Shown here one piece after another: positions 48,201 to 60,100 of a stretch of DNA of 64,000 nucleotides. A program made the translations under genes and the position numbers. A model generated the notes under the pieces. That model was not told where the DNA came from. It saw only the letters and a program-made list of their open reading frames with translations, and made no database searches. The DNA is from Desmodesmus armatus (Eukaryota > Chlorophyta > Chlorophyceae > Sphaeropleales > Scenedesmaceae), in the NCBI GenBank assembly GCA_007449985.2, contig VIIQ02000064.1, positions 372,001-436,000 on the forward strand. The letters are read 5' to 3'. Each line of letters opens with the position of its first letter. The first letter of the stretch is position 1.

Positions 48201-51132
48201 AGAAACCCTTCCTTCTGCACTTATCTCCAAACCCCATCCTGCCCCACCTCCCCTCCTCCCCCCCCCCCCACCAGACCCCCCCCCCCCCCCATATGGCAAC
48301 ATGCATTACCCTCCTCATTCAGCATCCTCTACAAGAAACCCTTCCTTCTGCACTTATCTCCAAACCCCATCCTGCCCCACCTCCCCTCCTCCCCCCCCCC
48401 CACCAGACCCCCCCCCCCCACACACACACACCACTTCGACAGCACAGACATACACATGTGTTGGAGCCGACCCCTCCCCCTGACATACACATCTGCGCTG
48501 TACCAGACCCCTCCCCCACACCACCCAAAACCATACACACCTGCGTTGGGGAATCCCACCAGGCCCACGTCCGCCACCACCCTCAGCATGAGAGTCAGGC
48601 CCAGCTGCTGACCAGGGTGTCCCTTAGCATCATCACGCCAGTTGGGGTCCTCAACAGCAACAACCTCGGCACCAGCTTTCTGTGGACACACGCATGTAAC
48701 ATGCAGCAACAGCAGCAGCAGCAGTAATATGAGTAAAATCAACCGTTGAGGCTCAACACAATCTTTCTGTGGACCATAACACAACACACACAAGCAGTGT
48801 AAGCGATGATGTGTAGTGCCATCAAGCAGTGATCCAGATTTTGAGAGCACATGCTGGACCTGGGCCTGCACACCTGCGGTGTTCCCTGGCAGTCAAACGC
48901 TCAACGTCTTCAATTGCCCACCCCCATCCCCACAAACAACAAACACACATGATCAGCACGAGGATAGGTGCCCCGGGTGGCAAGGCAGTACCTTGTCACC
49001 TCCAGCCCCCCGCCGCCAAAGCCACCACCACCACCCCACACCCACGCACCTGTGCCCGCTGGTACTCCTTCTTGAGTTCCGCCTGCTTCTGTATGCGTGA
49101 GGGCGCCACCACCCCGCGACCACCCTTGCCCCCTGCAGCAACCACCAGACGGTCACCAGGCTGAATCACCTCACCCAGCACCTGAAACAGCAGCACATAG
49201 CACAGCACAGCACAGCATGGCACGGCAAGCAGACAGCCAAAGGCAGCAAGGTGACATACTTAGAGGAATGGGGGTTGCATGCCACAAAGACAACAGCACC
49301 GTAACACACAGCGGCCTGTCATGCACAGGACAAGGAGGCCAAAAAAAAAAACAGGCGACTCTGGTGCCATAGGCCCCCTTGCCTTCCCTCCTTGCACTTG
49401 CCTTCGTGTCCCTCAGCCGCTGGAGCACCACAGACCCCACCTTAACATTAGCACTGGAGCAATCCAAGCAGGCTGACAGCAGGAAACTATACAAAAAGAT
49501 TACCTGTACCAAGCCCTCTCCAGCCCTCTCCACCCCCCTGCTTCCCTGCACCCACTCACCTGCCCTCCCTTGCGCTTGACCACGGTACCAGGCGGTACCG
49601 GTATCTCCAATGGGGGTGTGGCTGCCTTCTTGTCTTTCAGCCGCTTGGGCCCCGCAGACCCAACAGCGGGGTTGCCCTGTGCCCCCCTGCGCCCTGCCCA
49701 CTCTTTGCGCTTGTGTAGGTGCAGTAGGCTGTCCAAGGAGGGGTCACACACAACCACAATATCGGCACCGTCTGCACCCTCGGCGGGGAGGCCTGTACAT
49801 GGAAGGAGGGTGACCGCCAGGGTTTCCGTCAGTAAAGGTTAGTTGGTTACCCAGATAACAAAGGATGCTAACCATCAGCACGCACAAAGTGCGCAAACAT
49901 GTGCAACCTTATGTATGTTGAATGAGCAGGGGCCACACACCACCACCACATTCGCACCGTCAGCGCCCCCCCCCCCCCCCCCCCGCCCCCCGCCCCCGTG
50001 CTGTCCAGTGACTGCTTACTTGCTGGCAGCCATATCTTCTTGGACTGGTTTGCTCCTGCGTGGTACTTATTGTTGCTCACCCACTTGCCACGACCAGCCT
50101 CAACTATCTCACCATCACCTCCATGACCAGACCTGGGACACAGCAGCAGCAACAGCAGCAGCAGCAGAAGATGATGAAAAGGCTGTGTGGTTTGACCCTC
50201 CAATGCTGTGCTTGTTGTCCAACTAGGGCAGCTGCTATCAGCTGCTGAGTCAGCATCTGGCCACTCGTCCAAGCGATCATGCATATGGTGTGTATTCCAC
50301 CAACCACACAGTTGTCACTTTTGAGCAAGCGGATGCCCCAACTTGTAGCTGTGTGCCTGTGTCCATGCTGCTGCTGCTGCTGCTGCTGATCCTACCCACC
50401 TGACAGTGATGGCTGCTTCATCAAAGATCTTATGAGCCTCTTTCTCAGCTGGAATTGGCACACACATCACACAGCAAACAGCACATGACACAGCAGCAGC
50501 AGCAGCAAAGGCATGACCCTGCTGACGCACACTGTATGACACGCGCAAGCCTGGCAGGCCAACTGCAGTGATGGTCTGCTACTGCTGTGCTGCTTGATGG
50601 GGTGACATGTTGAAACACTGAACCTAATGGTGTGGTGCATTGAGCAACACTGGAACATGCTCTTCATGACTAGCAGCCTTTCAGGTGGGCCAGGCTTATT
50701 TCCACTGCTTATGCTTGCGAAGGGCATTCAGAGCTGCACGCTGGTACCATCTGGTGTACTTCAAAACATGCAGTGTGCAGGTGTCTGTGGCACAGCACGT
50801 GCACGCTGCTCCTTTCAACTGCTGTACACAAAATTGCTAACCATAAGCAGCGACTTCGGGCTAGCCACTCACTCACCATCAATTGGTCCAGCCTTGGTGC
50901 GTGCAGCAGCTTGGCATTTGCTGAGCTGGCGAGTGCGGCAGCGAGGTGTGCTGGCTGCTATGCTGTGGTGCTGATGCTGTGACTGTGGCGGGAAACATGC
51001 TATGCTGTGCTGTTGTACACGTGTGGGGATGCTGTGTGATGGTTGAGGGAGCACCAACTGCTGTGCTGCGTGGTTGTGACTGGTGCTGCAGCTGCATCGG
51101 ACAGGGTGACCCCTCGCAAATGATGCAGACAT
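45238..51132 (-). CDS. OBG: Organellar Obg GTPase (ObgC / mitochondrial Obg type)
   Basis: Exons 51132-50877, 50448-50400, 50132-50020, 49792-49560, 49181-49050, 48679-48541, 47154-47011, 46782-46579, 46271-46147 and 45856-45238 give about 671 residues. Obg proteins assist large ribosomal subunit assembly in bacteria and organelles. The N-terminal 80 residues are Ser/Arg/His/Gln-rich like a transit peptide. The Gly-rich Obg fold follows ([29 protein letters not shown]). G motifs: GFPNAGKSS (split by an intron between Ala and Gly), [31 protein letters not shown], and SAITGEGL. The C-terminus has poly-Gln/Ala, then a very acidic stretch and [15 protein letters not shown]. Two one-base frameshifts are needed, near 46205 and in the C-run near 45483-45495. 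Plastid versus mitochondrial targeting is unresolved. Divergent from PTH2. Confidence 0.5.
47140..47400. repeat. Tandem repeats of the Obg P-loop exon border
   Basis: The sequence spanning the acceptor and start of exon 7 (GCAAGTCGTCGCTGCTTGCT on the minus strand) is repeated about 100 bases upstream in the intron as GCAAGTCGTTGCTGCTTGCT after a similar AG, and more weakly near 47378-47395. The copies encode [13 protein letters not shown] fragments. They look like small tandem duplications that created decoy exons. Confidence 0.5.
47523..48063. repeat. 93-bp direct repeat pair in Obg intron 6
   Basis: 47523-47615 and 47971-48063 are identical except for one base, with a 355-base spacer. Near-identity inside an intron implies recent duplication or gene conversion. 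There is no conserved splice context. Confidence 0.5.
48157..48422. repeat. 133-bp tandem duplication in Obg intron 6
   Basis: Units 48157-48289 and 48290-48422 begin CATATGGCAACATGCATTAC and end in long poly-C tracts. The copies are almost identical apart from the lengths of the C runs. Confidence 0.5.
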
Positions 51133-51519
51133 ACGTGATGTGCTGTTTTAGCTGACTTTGACAGGAGAGGTACTCGTAAGCAATGATCAGCAGTCAGGGC
51201 AGCAGTGGCAGCAGCAGCAGCAGCAGCAGCAGCAATGCTTGTGCAGAAGCTTGGAGGACGGGTGCTCTCAATATCATCACAACAATATCCTTGAAACATT
51301 AATATATCTACTAACGTTTCCTTGTAGCGGTTCCCTTTGTAACACAGAAATAACGTTGTGATCATCCTCCATCTTCTCTTCACACTCAACACATGCTTCG
51401 CCTGACACTGCTATCCAAACAGTGAGCATTCATTGATCAAGTTCCTGCGTCACATCACTTCTCTCAAGTCGGCAGTAGACGCCTAGCCAAGGGTGTCAGG
51501 GAGTACCCGCCCCTGTCAT
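51133..51519. promoter_or_regulatory. Shared 387-bp divergent promoter interval
   Basis: Separates the Obg start (minus) from the PTH2 start (plus). It contains a (CAG)n-like tract at about 51209-51234 and AT-rich stretches (AATATATCTACTAACG near 51300). Both products act in translation, so co-regulation is plausible but inferred. Confidence 0.5.
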
Positions 51520-53049
51520 ATGTCCATAGGCTCCCAGTCCATGGCTGCCCAGGCTGGTACTGATGGTGGCGTGTTCAAGTTCATAGGGGGTCTGGTACTG
51601 GGCTTCGTACTGCGGTCTGTAGGCGGATACTTCTTGGAGTCACAGGTGGGCTGGTTGAATCAAACGGCAGCCGTCCCAGACAGTTGCTGTAGGGGATGTC
51701 ATGCGCTACTGCTGCTGCTGCTCTGCATGCAGTGACAGCAGCTGCTGTTGCTGTTGCTGCTGTTCCAAAGTTGATTGTCAAGCAGCCATGCACGCCGTCT
51801 GGCAGGCCCCACAGCACAGCTGGTCAAGGGTTGCACACAGCTTCAGGCATGGTTGTGTCCAAGTACTGATGCACAACCAACAAGAACTCACCTGCATGTC
51901 CACTTCCTGCTCACTTAGCTGCCGTTTGTCATGCCGCTGTCTGACTATGTGTGTGTGCCATGTGTGGATTTGTGAACGTGCCTGCAGCCCCCAGCTGAGA
52001 GCAGGAAGGGCAATGCAGCACGCAGCAGAAAGCCTGCAGCCAGCAGCTCAGCAGCAGCAGCAGCAGCAGCAGCGCAGCGGCCGCGAGAGGAGTGCAAGAT
52101 GGTGCTGTGCGTCAACACCAGCCTAGGGATGGGCAAGGGAAAGATAGGTGAGCGCTGACAGACAGCAGTGATCGTGTGTGTGGCCAGCTGGTGGGGGTCC
52201 GCCCGCCCTGTACCTATTCAGAAAAAAGACAGTCAGCAATCGTGTGGCACAGCTTTGGTCGTAGCAGCAACAGCAAGACTGATGGCAGCAGTAACGGCAA
52301 GGTTGATGAGGGCTGACAGCAAGAATTGGTGGCAGCAGCAGTGGCAGCAGCAGCAGGGGGATATTGCCGGTATGCATGAGGGGATCTGCAGGCACCACCA
52401 TCAGCACCAGCACGAGAATATCGGGTGCTGACACCAACCAAGCTGATGGGCCACAGTTACTGCTGCAGCTGCATCAGGAGAGGGTCAGCTGCCACCATGC
52501 GGCACCAGCGGGCTCTAAACGAACGCTGGTGCAGGCCAACCCAACAGCCATAACAGCAGTCGGATGGGACGTGTCAGCTGGCTGCCTTTTGGCTTGGGCA
52601 AAAGCCTTCCCACGGAGCACACATTTAAACAGCCACCGCAGCAGCAGCAGCAGCACCAGCAGCGGCAGAGCAAGTTGAGTCGTGCGCATTTACTCACTGA
52701 CTCGCTCTTACTTGCGCTTGGTGCTGCAGGTGCTCAGTGTGCACATGCGGCAGTGGGTGTGATAGGTATGTACAGGAGCAGCAACTCGGAGCTGTTCAGG
52801 CAGTGGGAGCGGCATGGGCAGCCCAAGATTGCACTCAAGATAAAGGACGACCAGGAGATGGTGAGCAAGAGGGGGCGGCAGCTCTCTTGACAATTGACCC
52901 AACATGTAGCTGGTATAACCTTGAATTTGCAGGAGTTTGAGGGTCTGCTTGTAGTGTGATGCCTGCATGAGTCTGTTTGCTGCTGTATAAGAGGCCCGCC
53001 AGGCTGCTGCTGCTGCTACTAGTGACCCATACCGGCTGCTCTGACTGCA

Positions 53050-53082
<33 letters not shown>

Positions 53083-53246
53083 AGGCGGAGCTTGCCAAGC
53101 AGGCCCTTGCGCGTGGGCTTCCTGCCTACATTGTCCATGATGCTGGGCGCACCCAGATAGCAGCAGGCTCACAGACAGTGCTGGCGATAGGCCCAGGGCC
53201 CAAGAGTGTGGTGGATCAGGTCACGGGGGGCCTCTCACTCTTGTAG
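51520..53246 (+). CDS. PTH2: Peptidyl-tRNA hydrolase 2
   Basis: Exons 51520-51645, 51988-52147, 52730-52860 and 53085-53246 join in phase to 192 residues. PTH2 cleaves peptidyl-tRNA released from stalled ribosomes. Family signatures: [69 protein letters not shown] and [11 protein letters not shown], ending at the usual C-terminus. Residues 11-40 form a hydrophobic helix ([20 protein letters not shown]), as in membrane-anchored (mitochondrial outer membrane in animals) PTH2 proteins. A poly-Ala linker follows. A second in-frame ATG lies at 51541. A 32-nt CTG tract ends at the exon 4 acceptor. It is divergent from Obg. Confidence 0.5.
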
Positions 53247-53990
53247 CCAACCCCAAAACACAGCTTCTCACTCTTTGGTCTTGTATTGACTGTCACTCTG
53301 TTGGGCTGGGGCAGTTCCCGCTGGTGTGACAAGCATAGCCGGGTGCTGACGCTGCCAAGCATGGCTGTTGGGGTCTATGGCAGTGCCTGCACAGAGCTTG
53401 GGTGTAAAGAGTGTGCGTCGAGACTTGGATCCTGATCAGCTCAGCCTCTAGTGGCCAGGTGGCAGCTGCATGGGGCATTGTTTCAGCTGATTGTGTGTAT
53501 GTTGATTGAGTGCAGCGTGCTGGGTGTCTTGGCGTGGATGCTTGTCTTGGCGTGGTGCCAAGACACTGAGTGTCTCAGCTGCACATGTAGCAGCTTACAG
53601 CGCAGGATTTTGCAGTTTCCAAGCAGAGATTCATATGAAGATAACTTGTACTCACCACATGCACCTGCTCTCCCAACAGAGTGACCCATTAAAGTTGGAA
53701 TATTCAACACAGCGCCAGCAAAGCGCCTACACAAGTGTCCAATTGTGACAAGATACCCCTGTGACAACCAGCCTTGCTGCCTGGACGCTGTTTGTAAACA
53801 AGGTCAGAGTTCTCAGCCTGAACATGCTTCTGCACGGCCATAGGCCGTGTGTATCCGCTCCTCACTTTACTCAACTGATCCCCCCTCCACCCGTGCTTCC
53901 CACGTCGCCCGCCACACGTCTGCAGCTGACGTTCAGCCCTCTATTACCCTACACATGCATCTGGCTTGGAGCCTGACTCCTTATGTCTCT
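53247..53990. other. Interval between PTH2 and paralogue B
   Basis: Contains the PTH2 3' UTR and poly(A) signal, and the distal upstream region of paralogue B. A second TGTAA lies near 53791. No exon-like sequence; similarity to the paralogue A upstream region is lost here. Confidence 0.5.
53403..53407 (+). terminator. TGTAA polyadenylation signal, PTH2
   Basis: TGTAA 157 bases after the PTH2 stop on the coding strand, at a typical distance for a green-algal gene. Confidence 0.5.
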
Positions 53991-53994
53991 CTAG

Positions 53995-54113
53995 CAAGCA
54001 GAACAACTCTCTTGCATTCCAAGAGTTCTGCTGGCACGTCAGCTCGACCAGCAACCCTCAGATGGCGCTGACAGGTTGAAAGCTAATTGCTGGAAGCTTT
54101 AACACTAGAAAGC
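53995..54113 (+). promoter_or_regulatory. Upstream block conserved with paralogue A
   Basis: Matches the paralogue A upstream block: ACTCTCTTGCATT (54005-54017), TGGCACGTCAGC (54032-54043), ATGGCGCTGA and AGGTTGAA. The ACGTCA element sits 71 bases before the ATG, as in A. The duplication therefore included at least this proximal promoter. Confidence 0.5.
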
Positions 54114-57100
54114 ATGGCATGGGAATGTCAGAGCGAACTGCTCCGCAAGCTGCTGTTGTTTGGATTGCTGACCGGTAAGTGTGGTTGTCTGTGACTTCCT
54201 CTGCAGTAGGTGTTTACGCTATGGAATCGGAGGATGCGTGTTTGTTCTTTAACGAGAACCAGCAGCAGCGCTGAGCATGTATGAAGTGAGATGCGTCTGC
54301 CCCCCTGTGTAGTCTGCTTACTCCACCGCTCCGGCCCTCAACCTGATATATAACCATAATACATGGTCTTAACCAATCTCGATGCCTGCCAACCGATCAT
54401 CCACGCGCTATCATCGACATTCTGCCGTGGCGCGCTGAACTCTCGGAACCCTTCCCAGCCATCGCTGCCGGCGACATCCACAGCATTGTGGACTGTGAAC
54501 CACTAGAAGAGGTTCAGCAAGGTGAGCAACTGCCTGCGGTTGCTGCAGCAGCTGTGCCTGCAGCTGTGCCGGTGATCTGGATCAGTCTGTTTGTCAACAA
54601 TGCAATGATTGGGCGGCCAGCAAATGGTTGCAGTGTTTTCAGGAGGCCAAAGCATCGATGACGTCATTGCTGGCGCCATGTAAGCGGTGTGTTTGTGGTG
54701 AAGCTGAGAATGAGTCCAATCAGGGCCGCCATGTGACAACGCCATGTCGTGTTGCTGCTCCTGCTACCACTGCTGCTGCTGCTGCTGCTGCTGCTGCGTG
54801 CAGCCCCTGTCCAGAATGCTCTGAGGCGCCTGCTGCAAGGGTCTCCAGATGCTCCTCTGCCAAATGCCAGGATACTTTATCAGTACCGTAATGGAAAAAT
54901 TGGAGGATGTGATTTTGACCTCAGGGGTGAGAGGGGGCTTGTGCAGGCTTAGCGCAGCCCAGAACTTTCCTCATGTTTTTGTTAAGCTGTGATGCAAGCA
55001 AACCGGTCAGCGTGCAATGGCCAGCTTCACATCGACCATGCCCGGCACAAAAGGGCTGGGCCACACAAAAAAAAGCATGGTTGTGTCTGATGTGCTGTAT
55101 CAGGCGGCTGCTTGCCGACGTATGCACACACATATGGGGTGTTGCAATGCTGCCGCTGCAGGTTTGAAAATGACATGCCACTTTGCCCTGGAAAACTCTG
55201 CATGGCCTCAAGGTGCTGCCACGCTTCACAACATCACCATCGAGGGCTACAACGGGACTGCAGTGGCAGTATTGCCTCCTGGAAGCACGTTCGGTTGGCA
55301 GCAGGTGTTTACTTTCACGGCTGCAGATGTGTATGAGAGTTACCTGAACATCAACTTGACGGCAAGGGGGTACATTGCCCTTGCCAATCGGACTGTGCCA
55401 TATGATGTGCCTTTCTCCAGCAAGCAACAGATTCCTGTCCCGCTTTCTGCATTGGATTTCAGAGTCTTCCCAGCCCTTCGAGGCTCAAGTAAGTTGACCA
55501 TGCGCATTGCGCATGGGCAGCGCTGCCGGCCTAGTGCATGCGGCTCGTCAGAGAGCACTACTGCCGTGGTATCGCGTTCAACGCTGAGCTGGGCTTGTGA
55601 CTCTGAAGCAGACACCCGGCATGCAGAAGGGCATTGCGCAACTCATGCTTGGGGGTCCGCCCCTCTTATTTTTTTACCAAACAAAGCGCATGCTGTGGGC
55701 TGACAACCACAAAGGTATAACGACCATCATGATGATCATGCATACACTTGCAAGCGGCAATTGCCGCTCGTTCACTGCATGATGCCTTCATACCAGCGCA
55801 TTGGCAATCTGTCTGCCTTGGGAGGAACACCAGCTGGTAGCGTGTGGAAAATTTCGTAAGTAAGTAACATCCTCTGACCTACTGCATCTACTTATTGCCC
55901 GACATCTTGCACCAAATCTAGTAGAGCAAACCCGCAACTGCTGGGTGCCTGCTCCTGTTCTGCACTTGCAGGGAACGCACCCAGCGTGACAGTGGAAGTC
56001 GCCAACATGGGTCAAACCAAGCCGGGACTGTGGCTGGTGCAGGCTGCAACTGAAGTCAGTATCGACGTGATGACTACAGACGCTGCGTACCGAGGGCGCG
56101 CAGGGGGTTCCTTCAAAGTGTACGAATGCGCACGCAAGGACGCAGGATCGGACTCCTCGATACAGTTACCATGGCAGGATAAGTATGGGGGTAACTGGGA
56201 CGAGTACGAAAGGATCTCTCTACTGTACAATTTGCCGCCCGGCAGCAACTTGGCGTGTAAAAGCGACCGCGCGGATATTACTTGGCTGCCACCCGGGGAA
56301 GTCAGATTTTCATGGTGGTACGCAACCAACGGTGCTGGCTGGTTACCCAATTACGGAGAGGTAACAGTTCCAGTTCCGCGCAGCCCACATCTGTCGTTGG
56401 CTTTGAAGCCGTCAACCTGCATGCCTTCAAGCAAGACTGGTAAGCAGGGACACTGCTCTCCAGGCAACTTGATCACGTCAAATATGTGAGGGACACAGGA
56501 GGACAGTGCAAAAGCAGCACGCATCAGGCATGAGCTTGCCAAGGTTGCATTCCAACCTGATGTACACTTTCTGCATGTGAGCATCCCTGCCCAAGCGCTT
56601 GTGTGTACTCATGCAGCTACATGGTGTGTGTTGTCATGCTAGCCCACTCAGATGCTAAATACAATGCGACGTCCAACTCTGCAGGACTTGATTTCTACTG
56701 CCCAGACGGGCTTGCCGTATCCAACGACGGCAACACGCCCATGTCGCTGGCGGCTCTGTCCGCAAGCGCAGTGCTGCCAGACGGGTCCCCTTGTCGACAC
56801 AGTGACCTCCAGCCAGAAGAGACCACCTTTTGCGACGTAACATGGACGCTGTCGCAGCCTAAACTCGAGCTAGGCGAGACCTTTGTTCAGATCACCATTC
56901 AAGGTAATGACACAAGCAGCCCTGCAGCCAGCAGCTTGAACTTCACTGCCACTGCAGCCGTGCCTGTCCCTCAGACCCCTGCCATGTCGGTCAAGCTGGA
57001 GCAAGCATATCCTGCTGGAGTGCTGGAAGCAGGTGCGCTGCAAGGGACTATGAAGTCATGGCTTGTTATGCTACCAGCTCACAGCCTGTCGGTTCGGAGT

Positions 57101-60100
57101 TTCACACTGGCAGCCGCATCTTTCCCACAGCAAGTCACCAGGCTTTTGCGGTCCTTGGTGGCGGGGCTGTGCCAAGCTGTCAACCCAGTCCAAACTACAC
57201 CGCCTTGTTTTGATACTGCAGGTTTGATTGTACACGTGAGGGCAACCATCAGCAACAAAGGTATGTGCACCTGGTACAGATGTCCTTGGGGTGGGTTGCT
57301 GGGGCTCTTGCTGGTGCGTACTCTTGTGAATGTGGGGCGATGTTGTGGACCGCAGGGGCAATGGTGGATAGGACCGGCATTATACACAGTGGGTGGATGA
57401 CGGAAATGCCTTGTTTCTTTTTCTCACAGGCAACCTACGCCTACGGAGCGTCATTTGGACGTCACGAAGGGATGAAGTGCAGCCAGCATGCACCGCCTAC
57501 GGCGATCTCCAGCCATCCCTGCCCTGGGTTTTCGGTTCAGACATTGCAGTCGGCCAACATGTAGTGTGTGAGGGGGCGTACGTGGTCACCGATATCGACT
57601 TGCAGCAGGCCACTCTGTCACCAGGAGGTGCCATACAGGTTCAGCTGTCAGTGTCAGTGCAAGCGTCCGTTGGTCAGAGCCTCAGTAAGATCAACAGCAC
57701 ATGTAGTGGTGTGAATTGTTACCATGTATTTTCCTCGCCATTGCTTCACTTGCACAACACTACACATCACATATCTCAGTGAGTGCTGTAGTCACAGGAA
57801 CCGAGTATCCTTACTGTTATGACCTCATCGACATCCGCTGTAACCAGACACACTGACACACGCGTCATGCAGGCTGTACAACTGATTCAACTCCTTTCTC
57901 ACTCTCATCACGACACTCTGCTACAGTATAGCGTCTCCTACTCCACTCACTGAACCTGACACCCTGATAGAATGTAGTGTCCACTTCACCACAACAGGCT
58001 GATCACTGCATTCTCACTGCAGTCTCACACATCTCTACACACGTCAGTCCCCAACTGCTGGACTAACGCCGGGCGCCCTCCGACTCCACCATATAGTTTG
58101 ACAAGCGAGGGGTACAAAATTGCAAGAAAGGGACGCTGTCCTTGACCGCTACGCGAGAAGCAGCCACCTGACGATCTTCTCACTGAAACCAACCACAGAA
58201 ACGACTCGAGACTGAAGACTCAGGAGACCACGTCTATCGACTGAGCTGGACCGTGTTAATCCCAAACACCGGACAATGTTGCAATGCAGGCACAGCCTAC
58301 ATGCACACACAGATGCTGTTGTGGGGTTTAGGGCTGTGACATGAAAGACACAACAGCACAACTCAAACTACTACACACAGCGGATGCACTGGTGCAGGTG
58401 CTGGCTGAACCAGGGCTGGCGCTGCAGATGGATGCCACCAATTGCACTGTGGGTGAGTCGCTGCTGTTTTGAGACAGCAACAAGCCGCCGGCTGTATGGT
58501 GGGGTATGTGGTGCCTGTTTGCCAAGCCCCATTGAGCATGTCAAAGACACCCGTGGCAATGATTTCCCTGCTCATGTGGACATCCATAGCAGCTGATTTG
58601 AGAAGGCGACACACTGCTGGCTTTCATGCTACATAGCCCCAAACGCATACCTGACCCAATCAGGCCTGACAGCGGTTTACGCATTGCTTGTAGTGCAAAG
58701 TACAATGTGCATGCTCAGCAACACTGTCGAAGACCGTTTGCCTGCTGATGTCTGCACCTGTGCAGGCGCTGAAGTTGTTGTGTGTCGTACTGCCATCAAG
58801 AACACCGGCCTGCTCCCTGTGAAAGCCATCACAGTCACTGGTGCAGACAACAACTGCAGCATATCTTACATGGCACCTTCAGACACATACCAGTGCAGCA
58901 TGTGGACACAAGTGGGCGCTGTAGCTGATACGTACAGCATTGAAGCTACGGGCATCACTGGTACTGTTGTGGGCCCCAATTTGCTGCCGGATGTGCCACC
59001 CAGCCGGGTCACAGTTGCAGCACCACAGGCAACAGTTGCCTTGCTGCAAGTTTTGCTGGAGGCCAACAGCAGCAGTGTGGCCAAAGCAGGAGGCTCTGTC
59101 ATGCTGAAAGTGACGTTGGTGAGTCGTAATCAAGTGATGCTCCAGCCAGCTTACTGTGATGCTGCATGTCTTTGTGAACCTGCTCAGACGTCCCTTGCTG
59201 GCGAGGCTCTGCCTCCAGCCTCCGGCAGTTTGGGTCACTCTGCTGATTTGTGTGGCGATTGCGAGTGGGGGTGCGCCTCGCTTGGCTGCCTTTTGTGTGG
59301 GCAGCCGTTACAGCACCAAGTGTATGGATTTTATTGGCGACTGTATCTTAGTTGAACATCCATTTGCGCCTCACTGCTATGTACATATGTCACATTGCAG
59401 GAGAACACTGGCTCTGTTGTGCTGTCAGGCATAGACCTCAACAGCACCTCCCTCGGCCAGCTGAGCAGCCCCCTGACCTGTGGGGCAAGCGGCACCCAAA
59501 CAATTGCCACCCTGGCACCTGGAGAGAGTGTGACATGCACCGGATCCATCCTGATTGACCAAGCCTCCTTTGACCAAGGGCCCATGCTGCTATCAGTTGT
59601 GTTTACAGCAGGCACTGCTGCACAGCAACAGACCATAGCAGCTGCGTCAAACACTCTTGGCGTGACACCCCTGCGAGCAGCAACTTTACAGATCACACAC
59701 TCCTGTGGCCGCATCCCTGAAGCTGCAGGTAGGACCAATGGGGTTTGGCCAGAGAAGGAGATGCATCGTGTCGACTTTTTTGCAGCCTGCAGTCATGCTG
59801 CTTGTTGTCGGTTTACATCCTGCCTGTTGCCGTGACCGCCTGATCACTGCACATAGTAATCGATATTGCACGCTCCAAAATGCACTGCGGTCAACTGAGC
59901 ACCCGTCCATACATGCATAGCGCCAAGCATTGTGGTTGTCTGACCCTGACCTGCCCTGTCTGTGTGTGGCTACATACAGGTCAAGACTTATCCTGTACGT
60001 TGAATGTCACCAACACTGGCACTGTCCTGCTCAAGAATGTGACCGTGCCATTGTCACCTGGCGTTACCTCCGCCACACCATGTGACTTTCCTGCCCTAGC

